Positions 1 through 8,784 of a DNA stretch of 64,000 bases are shown piece by piece (position 1 is the stretch's first letter; the number at the start of each line of letters is the position of its first letter). The notes beneath the pieces were generated by a model that had not been told where the DNA came from, ran no database searches, and saw only the letters and a list, made by a program, of their open reading frames with translations. The stretch comes from Ignavibacteria bacterium (lineage in GTDB: Bacteria > Bacteroidota > Ignavibacteria > Tepidaquicellales > Tepidaquicellaceae), in assembly GCA_036262055.1 (NCBI GenBank), contig DATAJP010000003.1, positions 62,001 to 126,000 on the forward strand, written 5' to 3'. The position numbers were made by a program, and so were the translations under genes.

Positions 1-21
1 TAAAAAAATTAATCAAACATA

Positions 22-1422
22 ATGCAATACCGGATAGAACATGATATAATGGGCGAAGTTCAGGTGCCCGAAGATAAATATTGGGGAGCACAAACCCAGC
101 GCTCTATAGAAAATTTTAAAATCGGCGGTAACAAAATGCCTCTTGAAGTCATTGATGCTTTTGCAATTCTGAAAAAATCTGCAGCAATGGCAAACTTTGA
201 TTGCGGGGTTCTGCCGAAAGAAAAAATGGAATTGATTGTAAAAGTCTGCGATGAAATTTTGGAAGGCAAGCTTGATGACCAGTTTCCGTTGGTTGTCTGG
301 CAGACCGGCTCGGGAACACAAAGCAACATGAACGTGAACGAAGTAATTGCAAACCGTGCGCATGTATTAAGCGGCGGAAAGTTAACCGATGATAAAAAAG
401 TTTTGCATCCGAATGATGACGTGAATAAATCGCAATCTTCAAACGATACTTTTCCGACCGCGATGAATATCGCGGCTTATAAAATTCTTGTCGAACATTT
501 AATTCCTAATGTTGAAACATTAAGAGCAACATTTCATAAAAAATCAACTGAGTTCATGCAGGTTGTGAAAATCGGCAGAACTCATTTGATGGATGCAACA
601 CCGTTGACGCTTGGACAGGAATTTTCCGGATATGTTTCACAGCTTGACCATGGTGTTCGAGCAATTAAAAATACATTGCATCATTTATCCGAGCTTGCAA
701 TAGGCGGTTCTGCAGTCGGAACGGGAATTAATGTTCCCAAAGGTTATGCAGAGCTTGTTGCAAAATACGTTTCGCAGTTTACAGGCTTGCCATTTAGGTC
801 AGCAGAAAATAAATTTGAAGCGCTAGCATCTAACGATGCAATTGTAGAAGCATCAGGTGCATTGAAAACTCTTGCAGCAGCACTAATGAAAATTGCAAAC
901 GACATTCGCCTGCTTGGTTCAGGTCCTCGAAGCGGAATAGGGGAGATATTGCTTCCTGAAAACGAGCCAGGCTCATCTATTATGCCGGGAAAAGTAAATC
1001 CTACTCAATGCGAGGCAATGACAATGGTTTGTGCACAGGTGTTCGGCAATGATGTTGCGATTAACATTGGTGGAATGACAGGACATTTCGAACTTAACGT
1101 TTTCAAACCGATGATGATTTTTAATTTTCTTAACTCGGCTCGTTTGCTTGGTGATGCTTCTGCATCATTCAATAAAAACTGTGTCGAAGGCATCGAGCCG
1201 AATTACAGCATCATTAACCGTCATCTTGAAAATTCTTTAATGCTTGTAACCGCTCTTAACCCTCATATTGGATATGAAAACGCTGCAAAGATTGCAAAGA
1301 AAGCTCATAAAGAAAACAAAACCTTGCGTGAAGTTGCGTTGGAGCTTGGGTTACTTACTCACGAAAAATTTACCGAAGTAGTTGACCCTAAAAAAATGGT
1401 TGGTGACGTGAATTTCGATTAA
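22..1422 (+). CDS. fumC: Class II fumarate hydratase
   Basis: Reversible hydration of fumarate to L-malate in the TCA cycle, cytoplasmic homotetramer. The 466-residue length is normal for class II fumarases. Visible signatures are [13 protein letters not shown] from about residue 95, [10 protein letters not shown] with His188, and the superfamily signature [11 protein letters not shown] at 317-327 with Ser318; His188 and Ser318 match the catalytic numbering of E. coli FumC. The start is the first ATG, giving the usual N-terminus [22 protein letters not shown]; no Shine-Dalgarno sequence is visible. A secreted unknown begins 2 nt after the stop, so the two are probably co-transcribed. The window starts only 21 nt upstream, so its promoter is not seen. 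Confidence 0.97.
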   Translation: MQYRIEHDIMGEVQVPEDKYWGAQTQRSIENFKIGGNKMPLEVIDAFAILKKSAAMANFDCGVLPKEKMELIVKVCDEILEGKLDDQFPLVVWQTGSGTQSNMNVNEVIANRAHVLSGGKLTDDKKVLHPNDDVNKSQSSNDTFPTAMNIAAYKILVEHLIPNVETLRATFHKKSTEFMQVVKIGRTHLMDATPLTLGQEFSGYVSQLDHGVRAIKNTLHHLSELAIGGSAVGTGINVPKGYAELVAKYVSQFTGLPFRSAENKFEALASNDAIVEASGALKTLAAALMKIANDIRLLGSGPRSGIGEILLPENEPGSSIMPGKVNPTQCEAMTMVCAQVFGNDVAINIGGMTGHFELNVFKPMMIFNFLNSARLLGDASASFNKNCVEGIEPNYSIINRHLENSLMLVTALNPHIGYENAAKIAKKAHKENKTLREVALELGLLTHEKFTEVVDPKKMVGDVNFD

Positions 1423-1424
1423 GT

Positions 1425-2216
1425 ATGAAATATTTTTTAACCGTAATTTTATTTTTATATTCAGGAATGTGTTTATCACAAGATTCCGGTTATAAAGATA
1501 AAGGCTATGAAGCAGATGCGATGAATTATGTAATGAGCGAAGTTAAAAGAACAAGCTCTACTTTTGACGACTGCCTGAACTACACCAAGCCCTTTTCAAA
1601 ATGGGATCTTCAATCATTAAATTCTCCCAAAATCTGGTTATTTGGTAATCTTCAGAATTCAGGTACCTTTCCTAATTTATTATTCGGGGCACTTGCTAAG
1701 CGGTTTAACGTTTCCCTTGATGACGTAAGCGATATGCCTGATAAATTCCTGCGGAATGCTGTCAATAATTTTGGCATTTATGAAAAAGACGCCATCAATA
1801 ATGCGGCAGGATATTTTGACTTAATTGAATTGTTGAAGAAATCTCAATCTAAAATTTTTTTAAATCAGGATAACTTGCAAAGAGTCGATAATATGTTTTA
1901 TGAAAACGGCATCTATTGGAAATATATAATTCCGGAAGATTCTCCTTTTCCCGTTTCCGATTCAATATCAACTAACATAACAGAAAGTTTTTCACAGGGA
2001 GATTTTTTTATTCTGGACAAAATGAAAAGCTTGGGAATTTATGCAGCGTATAACGACAAAGAAATTATATATCTGTTAAAAGACGGGATGCTTGATAATT
2101 CTTTCGGGTATTATTTTAAGGACAATGATATTGATTACAGGAAGAAAAATCATTTGTTTAATATTATGAGCGAGGAGTTGATTATGCCGAGATTTTATTA
2201 CTACGTAACAAATTAA
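1425..2216 (+). CDS. Secreted protein of unknown function
   Basis: A 263-residue protein that I do not recognise. It begins with a hydrophobic signal peptide (MKYFLTVILFLYSGMCLSQ), so it is probably exported to the periplasm or beyond. The rest is a soluble, mixed-charge sequence rich in Asp, Asn, Tyr and Phe, without repeats or an obvious catalytic motif; it has no T9SS sorting domain. It starts 2 nt after fumC, which suggests translational coupling, although a functional link to fumarase is unlikely. Its last 4 bases overlap the 3' end of the convergent thioredoxin gene. Confidence 0.7.
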   Translation: MKYFLTVILFLYSGMCLSQDSGYKDKGYEADAMNYVMSEVKRTSSTFDDCLNYTKPFSKWDLQSLNSPKIWLFGNLQNSGTFPNLLFGALAKRFNVSLDDVSDMPDKFLRNAVNNFGIYEKDAINNAAGYFDLIELLKKSQSKIFLNQDNLQRVDNMFYENGIYWKYIIPEDSPFPVSDSISTNITESFSQGDFFILDKMKSLGIYAAYNDKEIIYLLKDGMLDNSFGYYFKDNDIDYRKKNHLFNIMSEELIMPRFYYYVTN

Positions 2217-2716
2217 TTATCCAGATGCTTTAACACTTCCTGCTCAAAAACTTCATAAGTTTTCTTTCCAACTAACTCTTTAACTTTATTTCCTGATTTA
2301 TCGTAAATAAACGTAGCGGGTATTGCGCCATCCCATTCTTTGCTGAAAAAATTTATCATGTCCTCATCCTTCTTGAACTTATTGTAATAAGTAACCCAAT
2401 CGACATTTTGTGATTTCAAGTACGGTTCCGTTTTTGTTGCAAGCGCATCATCGAAGTCAAGACTTATGAAAATTAATTTGAAGTTTTTATCTTTGTAATT
2501 GTTATAAAGCTTAACAAGTTCCGGGAATTCTTCCTTACACGGTTGACACCAGTAAGCCCATAAGTTTACTAACACAACATTGCCTTCATTGGCTTTCAAA
2601 ACCGAATCCAGAGATTGCTCATTAATCGGTTTCAAAAGCGAAGCAGATTCCTGCGCAGCTAAATTGCCATAAAAACCAATTATAATTGCAACTGCTATTA
2701 AAAGTATTGTTTTCAT
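2213..2716 (-). CDS. TlpA-like periplasmic thioredoxin
   Basis: Thiol-disulfide oxidoreductase of the TlpA/ResA type, expected to act outside the cytoplasmic membrane. The 167 residues begin with a signal peptide or anchor (MKTILLIAVAIIIGFYGNLAAQ). The thioredoxin fold carries the active site WAYWCQPCKEEFPEL near residues 53-67 (CxxC) and the cis-Pro segment GAIPATFIYD near residue 130. Such proteins reduce apocytochromes or other exported thiols; the DsbD gene at 33.4-35.2 kb could supply electrons, but that is inference. Monocistronic, convergent with the upstream plus-strand gene. Confidence 0.9.
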   Translation of the reverse strand: MKTILLIAVAIIIGFYGNLAAQESASLLKPINEQSLDSVLKANEGNVVLVNLWAYWCQPCKEEFPELVKLYNNYKDKNFKLIFISLDFDDALATKTEPYLKSQNVDWVTYYNKFKKDEDMINFFSKEWDGAIPATFIYDKSGNKVKELVGKKTYEVFEQEVLKHLDN

Positions 2717-2782
2717 ATGGATTTAATACAGCTTATTTCAATACAAAGTTCCTTATGTATCTAATATTTAAAATACTTTTTT

Positions 2783-2790
2783 TATTTTTG
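2783..2790 (+). promoter_or_regulatory. Bacteroidota-type -7 element
   Basis: TATTTTTG matches the TAnnTTTG -7 consensus of the Bacteroidota primary sigma factor. It lies 20 nt before the ATG of the DUF3052 gene, leaving a very short leader. No clear -33 TTTG is visible, so this is a weak call. Confidence 0.35.
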
Positions 2791-2809
2791 TAAATCTATT
2801 ATCATTAAA

Positions 2810-3214
2810 ATGAAAGCATCAGGTTATTCAGGAACTCCTCTTGCAAAAAAGTTCGGCATTAAACCCGGTTTTAATATTGAAATTATAAACGCTCCGGAGC
2901 ATTATTTTGAGTTGTTTACCGATATGCCTGAAACAATCTCCGATTCAAAATCCAAAAAAGATTTTATTCACTTCTTTACAAAAGAAATTAAAGAGCTCGA
3001 GAAAAATATTCCAAAGCTCAGAAAACAAATTGTTCCAAACGGCATAATCTGGATTTCATGGCCTAAAAAATCTTCCAAAGTTCCAACCGATGTTACAGAA
3101 GACATCATAAGAAACATCGCTCTCAAAAACGGACTCGTCGACATCAAAGTCTGCGCAGTCGATGACATCTGGTCAGGTCTCAAACTTGTCATTCCGGTGA
3201 AAGACCGAAACTGA
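2810..3214 (+). CDS. DUF3052 family protein
   Basis: A 134-residue cytoplasmic protein of the DUF3052 family, function unknown. The family's N-terminal signature is clear: GYSGTPLAKKFGIKPGF, followed by INAPEHYFELFTDMPE. The middle contains INAP-to-IWISWPKKSSKVPTDVTEDIIR, the usual tail of the family (WP[KR] then a T-D-[VL]-x(4)-[VI]R segment), and it ends in a region ending LKLVIPVKDR. No signal peptide or membrane segment. It is divergent from the thioredoxin gene and has its own likely promoter. Confidence 0.85.
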   Translation: MKASGYSGTPLAKKFGIKPGFNIEIINAPEHYFELFTDMPETISDSKSKKDFIHFFTKEIKELEKNIPKLRKQIVPNGIIWISWPKKSSKVPTDVTEDIIRNIALKNGLVDIKVCAVDDIWSGLKLVIPVKDRN

Positions 3215-3293
3215 CAAATATCATATTTTTTTCTGACTTAAATCATTCCGCAATTAAATAACATTTTTTAAATTATATATAAATAAGTTTATT

Positions 3294-3413
3294 ATGAAAA
3301 CTAAAAAATGTAAAAAAGCTTTTTTCAAAATCGGTTTGCCGGTTGCTGTCATTGCGCTAATACTCACCGGTATAAGGATGTTTATAGATAAAAAGAAATG
3401 CTGCAGCAATTGA
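3294..3413 (+). CDS. Small single-pass membrane peptide, 39 aa
   Basis: A short open frame from ATG at 3294 to TGA at 3411-3413. It encodes a basic start (MKTKKCKKAFFK), one hydrophobic helix (IGLPVAVIALILTGIRMF) and a basic, Cys-rich tail (IDKKKCCSN). The pattern is that of a real small membrane protein, but I know of no family. It overlaps the start of the next gene by 16 bases in another frame, so the two may be translationally coupled. Coding status rests on composition only. Confidence 0.45.
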   Translation: MKTKKCKKAFFKIGLPVAVIALILTGIRMFIDKKKCCSN

Positions 3414-4210
3414 AGCAAGGGAAAGTCATTCTTGCGCTTTCAATTCCGCTTGCGTTATGTGTTGTTATCGCAAGCTATTATGGAATTTTTACCAATCTGT
3501 ACAAACTCGAAACCACTAACTGGAATGCTCAGGCAATAGGGCAGGACATCATCGACCTCTTTGTCGTAACCCCGGTCCTGCTCATTGCTGCATTCCTTTC
3601 TTATAACAATCATAAAACCGCAATGCTCATCTGGGGCGGAACGGTTATCTATCTTCTTTATACATTTTTGATTTATACTTTTTCGGTGCATTTCAATTCA
3701 ATGTTCATAGTTTATTGCTTTGCATTGGGTTTATCGTTTTATTCATTTTTATATTTTATTCTCTGCATCGGAAAGGAGGAATTGAATGAATGGTTTTCCG
3801 AGAATGCTCCCGTAAAGTTCACTGCAGTTTATTTCATAATTATTTTTGTGATGTTTTATTTTCTCTGGCTCTCACAAATCATTCCTGCAATATCAGGCGG
3901 AACTGTTCCGGCGGACTTGCGCGAAAGCGGACTTTTCACAAATCCCGTTCACGTAATCGACCTTTCAATATTTCTTCCTGCAATTTTACTGACTGCAATA
4001 TTTTTGTTAAGGAAAAATCCTCTCGGATTTCTTCTTGCACCCGCAATACTTATGTTTTTTATTCTGATGGATATCACCCTCGCATTTCTTATCGTCGTTA
4101 TGAACTCCCGCGGCATTGAATCATCTTACACCGTAGCAATCATAATGAGCATCCTCGCGGTATTCAGCTTGTTTGTTCTGATGTGGTGGGTGAGATGGAA
4201 AAAGAAATGA
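3398..4210 (+). CDS. Polytopic membrane protein, unknown
   Basis: A 270-residue integral membrane protein with about seven hydrophobic segments (for example residues 9-31, 50-66, 72-92, 95-121, 141-161, 188-205 and 210-265), separated by short loops, and ending in WWVRWKKK. I do not recognise the family; no transporter signature or catalytic motif is evident. The ATG at 3398 lies inside the preceding 39-residue reading frame. No gene with an obvious related role is adjacent. Confidence 0.7.
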   Translation: MLQQLKQGKVILALSIPLALCVVIASYYGIFTNLYKLETTNWNAQAIGQDIIDLFVVTPVLLIAAFLSYNNHKTAMLIWGGTVIYLLYTFLIYTFSVHFNSMFIVYCFALGLSFYSFLYFILCIGKEELNEWFSENAPVKFTAVYFIIIFVMFYFLWLSQIIPAISGGTVPADLRESGLFTNPVHVIDLSIFLPAILLTAIFLLRKNPLGFLLAPAILMFFILMDITLAFLIVVMNSRGIESSYTVAIIMSILAVFSLFVLMWWVRWKKK

Positions 4211-4421
4211 TGTGAGCGTTGCTTTAAAACTCACTATAATTCTCCGGCACCAGTCACATTCCTCATATCCAATCCCTCCCCGCATTCCAAAATGCAGTAT
4301 TAGGATTTTTGGGTCAGTGAAAAATCGTTTTAGGTAAAGGTAATAGGTATTGAAAATTAAATTTGTTTTTAGTTAATTTGAACGCGTCAATCTTATCAAC
4401 TTTTTATATAAATATAATACC

Positions 4422-5138
4422 ATGCCACAAATTTATCCTTTAGATTTGTTAACAAATGTAGTTGTAAATTTAAGACAAACATCTACTGCAGGTCAAGTAA
4501 TTACTGGAACTGGTTTTTTAATTAGTCATAACAGTAAATTATATTTAGTGACAGCAGAGCATGTAGCAAAGGAAATGAAAATAGATTGTGAATTTGTTGT
4601 TAAAGGGACTAATGACTTACCAGTTTTGTTAAGTCTTGAGGATCTAACCCAACAAAAGAACTCTTTAGATTGGAAGTTTCATACTATTGCTGACATAGCA
4701 GTTTTAGAATTAAGTCCTAAACGTGAGGTTTTAGTTACAAAATTATTGAATAGGTTTCTTCCATCTGAAAACATTTCCCAAAATACATCTGTTGTCGATA
4801 GAAATACTCAGTTAACAATTATAGGCTTTCCATTAGGATTAGGTGCTACAGGGCATTTCTCTCCACTTACATTTCGAACTTATGCTTCAAGTGGATTAAT
4901 TACTTTAAATAGATTTGACAATTCTATTCCTTGTACATTTTTTATCTTAGAGAATCCTGGAGTTAGTGGATATAGTGGAGGACCTATCATCGATGTGGCG
5001 ATTTATATAAATATGGGAATGGAAATAACAGGGAATGCAACTATGGTCTACGGTATAATGCATGGAACAATACCTGATGCAACTGGTGGAAAATTAGCTG
5101 CGGTTACTCCTAGCTATTATTTATTTGACATTATATAA
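4422..5138 (+). CDS. Trypsin-like serine protease, cytoplasmic
   Basis: A 238-residue chymotrypsin-fold protease domain. The likely catalytic triad is visible in order: His47 in LVTAEHVAK, Asp91 in IADIAVLEL, and Ser185 in the motif GYSGGP. There is no signal peptide, PDZ domain or membrane segment, so it is not a DegP-type protease and probably acts in the cytoplasm. The coding sequence is noticeably more AT-rich than its neighbours. It is followed 9 nt later by a helical protein of similar composition, so the two form a cassette. Stand-alone trypsin-like domains of this kind occur in bacterial conflict systems, which is a suggestion and not shown here. Confidence 0.8.
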   Translation: MPQIYPLDLLTNVVVNLRQTSTAGQVITGTGFLISHNSKLYLVTAEHVAKEMKIDCEFVVKGTNDLPVLLSLEDLTQQKNSLDWKFHTIADIAVLELSPKREVLVTKLLNRFLPSENISQNTSVVDRNTQLTIIGFPLGLGATGHFSPLTFRTYASSGLITLNRFDNSIPCTFFILENPGVSGYSGGPIIDVAIYINMGMEITGNATMVYGIMHGTIPDATGGKLAAVTPSYYLFDII

Positions 5139-5147
5139 AGTATTAAA

Positions 5148-5828
5148 ATGAAAAATGGAATTCAAAATAATTTAATGCGAGCGAGCAAGGTTTATGAAGA
5201 ACAAGTATTTTTACGTACTCTGATACTTGAAATTCCCTTTATAGGAAATTATATAGATATTTTATTCACAGCTAAAGCAAATAAATATGCCTCAAAACGC
5301 ATTGAATTTTTTTTAAAAGATTTACAGAAGCAAATCTACAATATTGATGAAAAAAAGATTAATTATGAATTTTTAAATTCTGAAGAAGGGTTTGATTTAA
5401 TAATCAAAACATTCAATTATGCATCTAGAGCTCGTCAAAAAGAAAAGTTAAAGTTATATGCTAGAATTATTAAGGAGACATTAAGTATTAAGAAAAAATT
5501 TGAAAATGAAGAACCAGAGCTTTATTTAAAAATTGTAGAAGAACTTTCTTTGAAAGAACTAACTGTAGCAAAATATTTATATGAACTTTTAGAGAACCGA
5601 AAAAGTGAGAATTTACGAGAAAGCCATTATGATGACACAGATTTAATATCAAAACATTATTCGGAATTTGAGAAAGAAGATTTAAGCTATATACTAATAA
5701 GATTAGAAAGGACAGGATTAATTAAAGAAATAACAGGTATGTATATAGGTAATCCTGGTGGACAGTATCAAATAACTAAACTGTTCAAAGATTTTATGAA
5801 TTTTATTAGTAACTTAGATACTGAATAG
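5148..5828 (+). CDS. Helical protein with winged-helix-like C-terminus
   Basis: A 226-residue, strongly helical, charged protein of unknown function. It starts with a hydrophobic segment (LRTLILEIPFIGNYIDILFTA, about residues 23-43), followed by amphipathic helices around residues 50-130 (KYASKRIEFFLKDLQKQ, then RARQKEKLKLYARIIKETL). The C-terminal segment, about 180-226, has the rhythm of a winged helix (LIRLERTGLIKE, then GGQYQITKLFKDFM). It starts 9 nt after the protease gene, so the pair is presumably an operon. Composition is as AT-rich as the protease gene and unlike the surrounding chromosome, a sign of recent transfer. Confidence 0.7.
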   Translation: MKNGIQNNLMRASKVYEEQVFLRTLILEIPFIGNYIDILFTAKANKYASKRIEFFLKDLQKQIYNIDEKKINYEFLNSEEGFDLIIKTFNYASRARQKEKLKLYARIIKETLSIKKKFENEEPELYLKIVEELSLKELTVAKYLYELLENRKSENLRESHYDDTDLISKHYSEFEKEDLSYILIRLERTGLIKEITGMYIGNPGGQYQITKLFKDFMNFISNLDTE

Positions 5829-5955
5829 CCCCTAACATTCTTCCCTTCCTGCCTTGTCCTTATCTTAAACTGAGAACATTATATGCATGATGTGAAAGAA
5901 AACGAAGAATCTGTTTCTTCCTTTTTCTTAAAAAACTCCCTTTCTATTTTAAAGA

Positions 5956-6483
5956 ATGCCACAAGATACTTTCTTAGAAACCGAACGCCTTATATTCACT
6001 AAATGGACTGAAGATGATTTAGTGGATGCGAGACGGCTATGGGGAAATCCGAATATCATGAGATATATTACAAAAGCTCCATATACCGATGAGCAGATAT
6101 TGGACGTTCTTAACAAACAAGTAACGAGAGATAAAGAAACGGGATTGCAGTACTGGAAGCTTCATCAAAAATCCGATAATGATTTTGCAGGATGCTGTGG
6201 ATTCAGGATGTATGACGAAGAGAAAAAAATTCTTGAGCTCGGATATCATATTGCCGAGGAGCATTGGGGCAAAGGGTTTGCAACTGAAGCAGGCAGAAGA
6301 GCAGTTGAGTATGCTTTTACACTGCCGATAAATAAAATTTTTGCCGCGCATCATCCTGAAAATCTTGCCTCGCAGAATGTCCTCGAAAAACTCGGTTTCA
6401 AATTTTCTCACATGGAATATTACGAACCGACTGAAGTTTATGATCGGGCGTATTTCCTCACAAGTAGTGAAGTGGTAAAGTAG
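5956..6483 (+). CDS. GNAT acetyltransferase, RimJ/RimL type
   Basis: A 175-residue N-acetyltransferase of the RimJ/RimL-like subgroup. The N-terminus has the typical LETERLIFTKWTEDDL, and the acetyl-CoA-binding motif A region reads LGYHIAEEHWGKGFATEAGRRAVEYAF (residues 95-121), followed by AAHHPENLASQNVLEKLGFKF. The substrate (ribosomal protein, amino acid or small amine) cannot be predicted. It is cytoplasmic and stands alone between intergenic stretches of about 130 and 145 nt. Confidence 0.9.
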   Translation: MPQDTFLETERLIFTKWTEDDLVDARRLWGNPNIMRYITKAPYTDEQILDVLNKQVTRDKETGLQYWKLHQKSDNDFAGCCGFRMYDEEKKILELGYHIAEEHWGKGFATEAGRRAVEYAFTLPINKIFAAHHPENLASQNVLEKLGFKFSHMEYYEPTEVYDRAYFLTSSEVVK

Positions 6484-6530
6484 TGAATTTGTGAAATGGC
6501 GATTTCATTACTTCACATTTACCTTTCCTT

Positions 6531-6557
6531 TTTGACCTTTGACCTTTGACCTTTGAC
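6531..6557. repeat. Tandem 7-bp repeat CTTTGAC
   Basis: Four near-perfect tandem copies of CTTTGAC (the first lacks its leading C) sit in the spacer after the acetyltransferase gene. The flanking bases 6484-6530 consist of similar short words (TTCATTACTTCACATTTACC). Comparable word-like spacers occur at 9357-9402 and 25520-25558. Confidence 0.7.
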
Positions 6558-6629
6558 TGTTTCTGCAATATCAAATCTCTTGAATATCCATAAGGAATTT
6601 AAGATTTTATAATAATTAATTGACAAGCA

Positions 6630-7061
6630 ATGGCAAAAGTCGAATCAAAAACAAAACCAACCAAAGCAAGTGTCGATGCATTCATAAAATCTTTTGTGCC
6701 CGATGAAAAGAAGCGCAAAGATGCTTATGAAGTTCTTGACATGATGAAAAAAGCTACCAAGCTTGAACCTAAAATGTGGGGACCAAGCATCATAGGATTT
6801 GGCAGTGTTGAATATGAATCAACAAGCTGTAAGGGGATAATGCCCATGATAGGGTTCTCGCCAAGAAAAGCGGCAATCTCTCTTTACCTCCCGGGCGGTG
6901 CAAGGGGCAACAGAGCAATGCTTGAAAAACTCGGCAAGCACAAAACCGGTGCGGCATGTATTTATGTTAATAAGCTCGATGATATCGATAGAAAAGTTTT
7001 GAAGGATATGATAAGTGAATCATACAAACGCGCTGTAAAGAGCGGCAAATGGGAATGTTAG
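6630..7061 (+). CDS. DUF1801 domain protein
   Basis: A 143-residue protein with the DUF1801 (YdhG-like) fold. The hallmarks are KASVDAFIKSFVPDEKKRKDAYEVLDMMKKATKLEPKMWG at the N-terminus, then IIGFGSVEYE, and the strand IGFSPRKAAISLYL. Members are small cytoplasmic proteins of uncertain function related to the frataxin-like/YdhG group. No signal peptide or membrane segment. The next gene begins 83 nt downstream with its own ribosome binding site. Confidence 0.88.
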   Translation: MAKVESKTKPTKASVDAFIKSFVPDEKKRKDAYEVLDMMKKATKLEPKMWGPSIIGFGSVEYESTSCKGIMPMIGFSPRKAAISLYLPGGARGNRAMLEKLGKHKTGAACIYVNKLDDIDRKVLKDMISESYKRAVKSGKWEC

Positions 7062-7096
7062 TAATTTAGATAAAACATAATCTCCTCATTTACCCG

Positions 7097-7114
7097 CGAA
7101 CCCTAAAGGGTTCG
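7097..7114. repeat. Small intergenic hairpin
   Basis: CGAACCC and GGGTTCG form a perfect 7-bp stem around TAAA. It lies between the DUF1801 and flavodoxin-like genes. It lacks a T-tract, so it looks more like a dispersed palindrome than an intrinsic terminator. Confidence 0.5.
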
Positions 7115-7144
7115 GCTACGTTAGTAATATCAAAAGGAGGAGAT

Positions 7145-7819
7145 ATGGAACTGAAAGCTCTTATACTAAACTGCACGCTAAAAAAAATGTCTGAGGTTTC
7201 AAACACTCAGGCATTAATTAACAAAGCAGTTGCGCTCTTTGAAAAAGAAAAAGTAAAAACCGAAGTCATTCGATTTGTCGAGTGGGACGTAAAACCCGGG
7301 ACTTCATCAGATGAAGGTGATGGAGACGAGTGGCCAAAGATTCTTGAGAAAATTAAAGCGTGTGATATATTCATAATCGGGACTCCTGTCTGGGTCGGAC
7401 GATTGGCTTCGACTGCTCAAAGAGTTATCGAGCGTCTTGATGCGGTTTTTCACGAGGAAGAGCTTTGGGATAAAAAGACAGGACAGTTTTTTACTTATAA
7501 CAAAGTTGCAGGATGTCTTGTAACAGGCAATGAAGACGGAGCGCATGAATGCGCCGCGCATGTCTTGTGGGCGATGCATGAGTTTGGGTTTACAATTCCG
7601 CCTAATGTAAATTCATACTGGGTTGGTCCTGCAGGACCGGGACCAAGCTACATAGAAGCAGGCGGCGAAAGATATTTATACACAAATAAAACTTTAAGAT
7701 ATACGGTTTATAATTTGATTTACTTTGCAAAACTTTTGAAAGAAAATCCAATTCCGACAAGCTTAAAAAAACTCGCTGAAGATGCAGCAAAAGAAAGCGA
7801 TAAGGAAAAAAGCTCCTGA
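7145..7819 (+). CDS. Flavodoxin-like/NADPH-dependent FMN reductase family protein
   Basis: A 224-residue flavodoxin-fold protein. It has the N-terminal strand LKALILNCTLKK with a Ser/Thr-rich phosphate-binding loop, then CDIFIIGTPVWVGRLASTAQRVIERLD (about residues 76-102), and the third flavin-contact strand VAGCLVTGNEDGAHECAAHVLWAM. This matches FMN-binding NAD(P)H reductase or flavodoxin-family proteins of unknown substrate. Translation should be efficient: an AAAGGAGGAG Shine-Dalgarno (7133-7142) lies just before the ATG, one of the few strong ones in this window. The membrane protein gene starts 23 nt after the stop, so the two may be co-transcribed. Confidence 0.88.
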   Translation: MELKALILNCTLKKMSEVSNTQALINKAVALFEKEKVKTEVIRFVEWDVKPGTSSDEGDGDEWPKILEKIKACDIFIIGTPVWVGRLASTAQRVIERLDAVFHEEELWDKKTGQFFTYNKVAGCLVTGNEDGAHECAAHVLWAMHEFGFTIPPNVNSYWVGPAGPGPSYIEAGGERYLYTNKTLRYTVYNLIYFAKLLKENPIPTSLKKLAEDAAKESDKEKSS

Positions 7820-7842
7820 GATAAAAAATATAAGGAAATAAA

Positions 7843-8784
7843 ATGAAACGAGCTTTACTCGTTAAATTCATAAGTATTTTAGTTAATGTAACCGCAGGGT
7901 CAATCTTTCTTATTCCATTTTTAATTTACAGGCAATCGTTTGGCTTTAGCGATATAATGTCATTTGCTTTTTCTACTATTCCTTTAGCGTTATCCGTTTC
8001 CATTACAGGTGATAAATTCTTATCCTTTTCCCAAAAATTATTATCGGGTTTAAGATTTTTTATTGCAATTTTCATTGGTCTAATCCTTGGATTTGTCTGG
8101 ACATACATCGTCTATTTTATTTTAGGATATTTATTTGCTGCCATAAGTATCCCTATTCTGTATCTCTGGATAATAGGCAGTGCAGCTCAATTAGTGTTCT
8201 TGCAAAAATTTTCCGATTTCAGCAGAATAAAAAATAAAAAACGAAGCCTTGTCTTGGGAGCTATATTTTTTCCTGTAATACCTACGTTTATTTTTTCATT
8301 GCTTTATGGTATAAGCTTTTTATTAATGTATCTTAATAAGCCTGAAGCCGAAATATATTTAATACCGAAAGGATATACCGGACATATTTATCTTGTTCAT
8401 GATTTGCAGAATGGTGACCCCGAGGAATATGAAAATGGAAAACGAATATACCGCATTCCTTCATCAGGAGTCTTATTTACCAAGTTTATAGATGAGCCGG
8501 GAATAATAACAAATGATTTCTATTATATTGATAGTACAGGCAATAGAACTGAAATTAAAAAGAAACTTACTTTTGCTGATGAATCTGAAAATGATACCAT
8601 TCCTGCTATTATTGCTTCAACTATTGGAAGCAAGAGCGGAGCGCCAAATTATATCGAGTACAAATATTCATATAATTTTCTTGGAACCTCTGAGCAGCGC
8701 CGGGAGATTGATGAGATTAAAATCACATATTTGGATAGTTTGCGTAATCAGCAAATTTTAAAAAATAGCATCAATAATGAGTGA
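7843..8784 (+). CDS. Membrane protein with DUF6843-like domain
   Basis: A 313-residue protein. Its N-terminal half has about five hydrophobic helices (roughly residues 8-30, 36-50, 68-90, 92-125 and 143-167). The C-terminal half is a soluble domain starting at YLIPKGYTGHIYLVHD, with GKRIYRIPSSGVLFTKF, which resembles the DUF6843 domain (IP-x-G-Y-x-G-x-[IV]-Y followed by a Y-x-IP-x-G-[VI] segment). The function of that domain is unknown; it probably faces the periplasm. The end overlaps the start of the acetyltransferase gene by 8 bases, indicating coupled translation. Confidence 0.75.
   Translation: MKRALLVKFISILVNVTAGSIFLIPFLIYRQSFGFSDIMSFAFSTIPLALSVSITGDKFLSFSQKLLSGLRFFIAIFIGLILGFVWTYIVYFILGYLFAAISIPILYLWIIGSAAQLVFLQKFSDFSRIKNKKRSLVLGAIFFPVIPTFIFSLLYGISFLLMYLNKPEAEIYLIPKGYTGHIYLVHDLQNGDPEEYENGKRIYRIPSSGVLFTKFIDEPGIITNDFYYIDSTGNRTEIKKKLTFADESENDTIPAIIASTIGSKSGAPNYIEYKYSYNFLGTSEQRREIDEIKITYLDSLRNQQILKNSINNE

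Noticed and set aside
149-442. Minus-strand open frames over fumC and similar frames opposite pckG, ClpC and SprA
   Set aside because: They lie opposite strongly conserved genes, lack family features and arise from the base composition of the coding strand.
4211-4421. Possible attachment site or insertion-sequence end beside the AT-rich cassette
   Set aside because: No terminal inverted repeat, tRNA gene, integrase or direct repeat flanking 4422-5828 could be found.
7097-7114. Hairpin before the flavodoxin-like gene considered as a terminator
   Set aside because: The 7-bp stem is not followed by a T-tract, so it is listed as a palindrome only.
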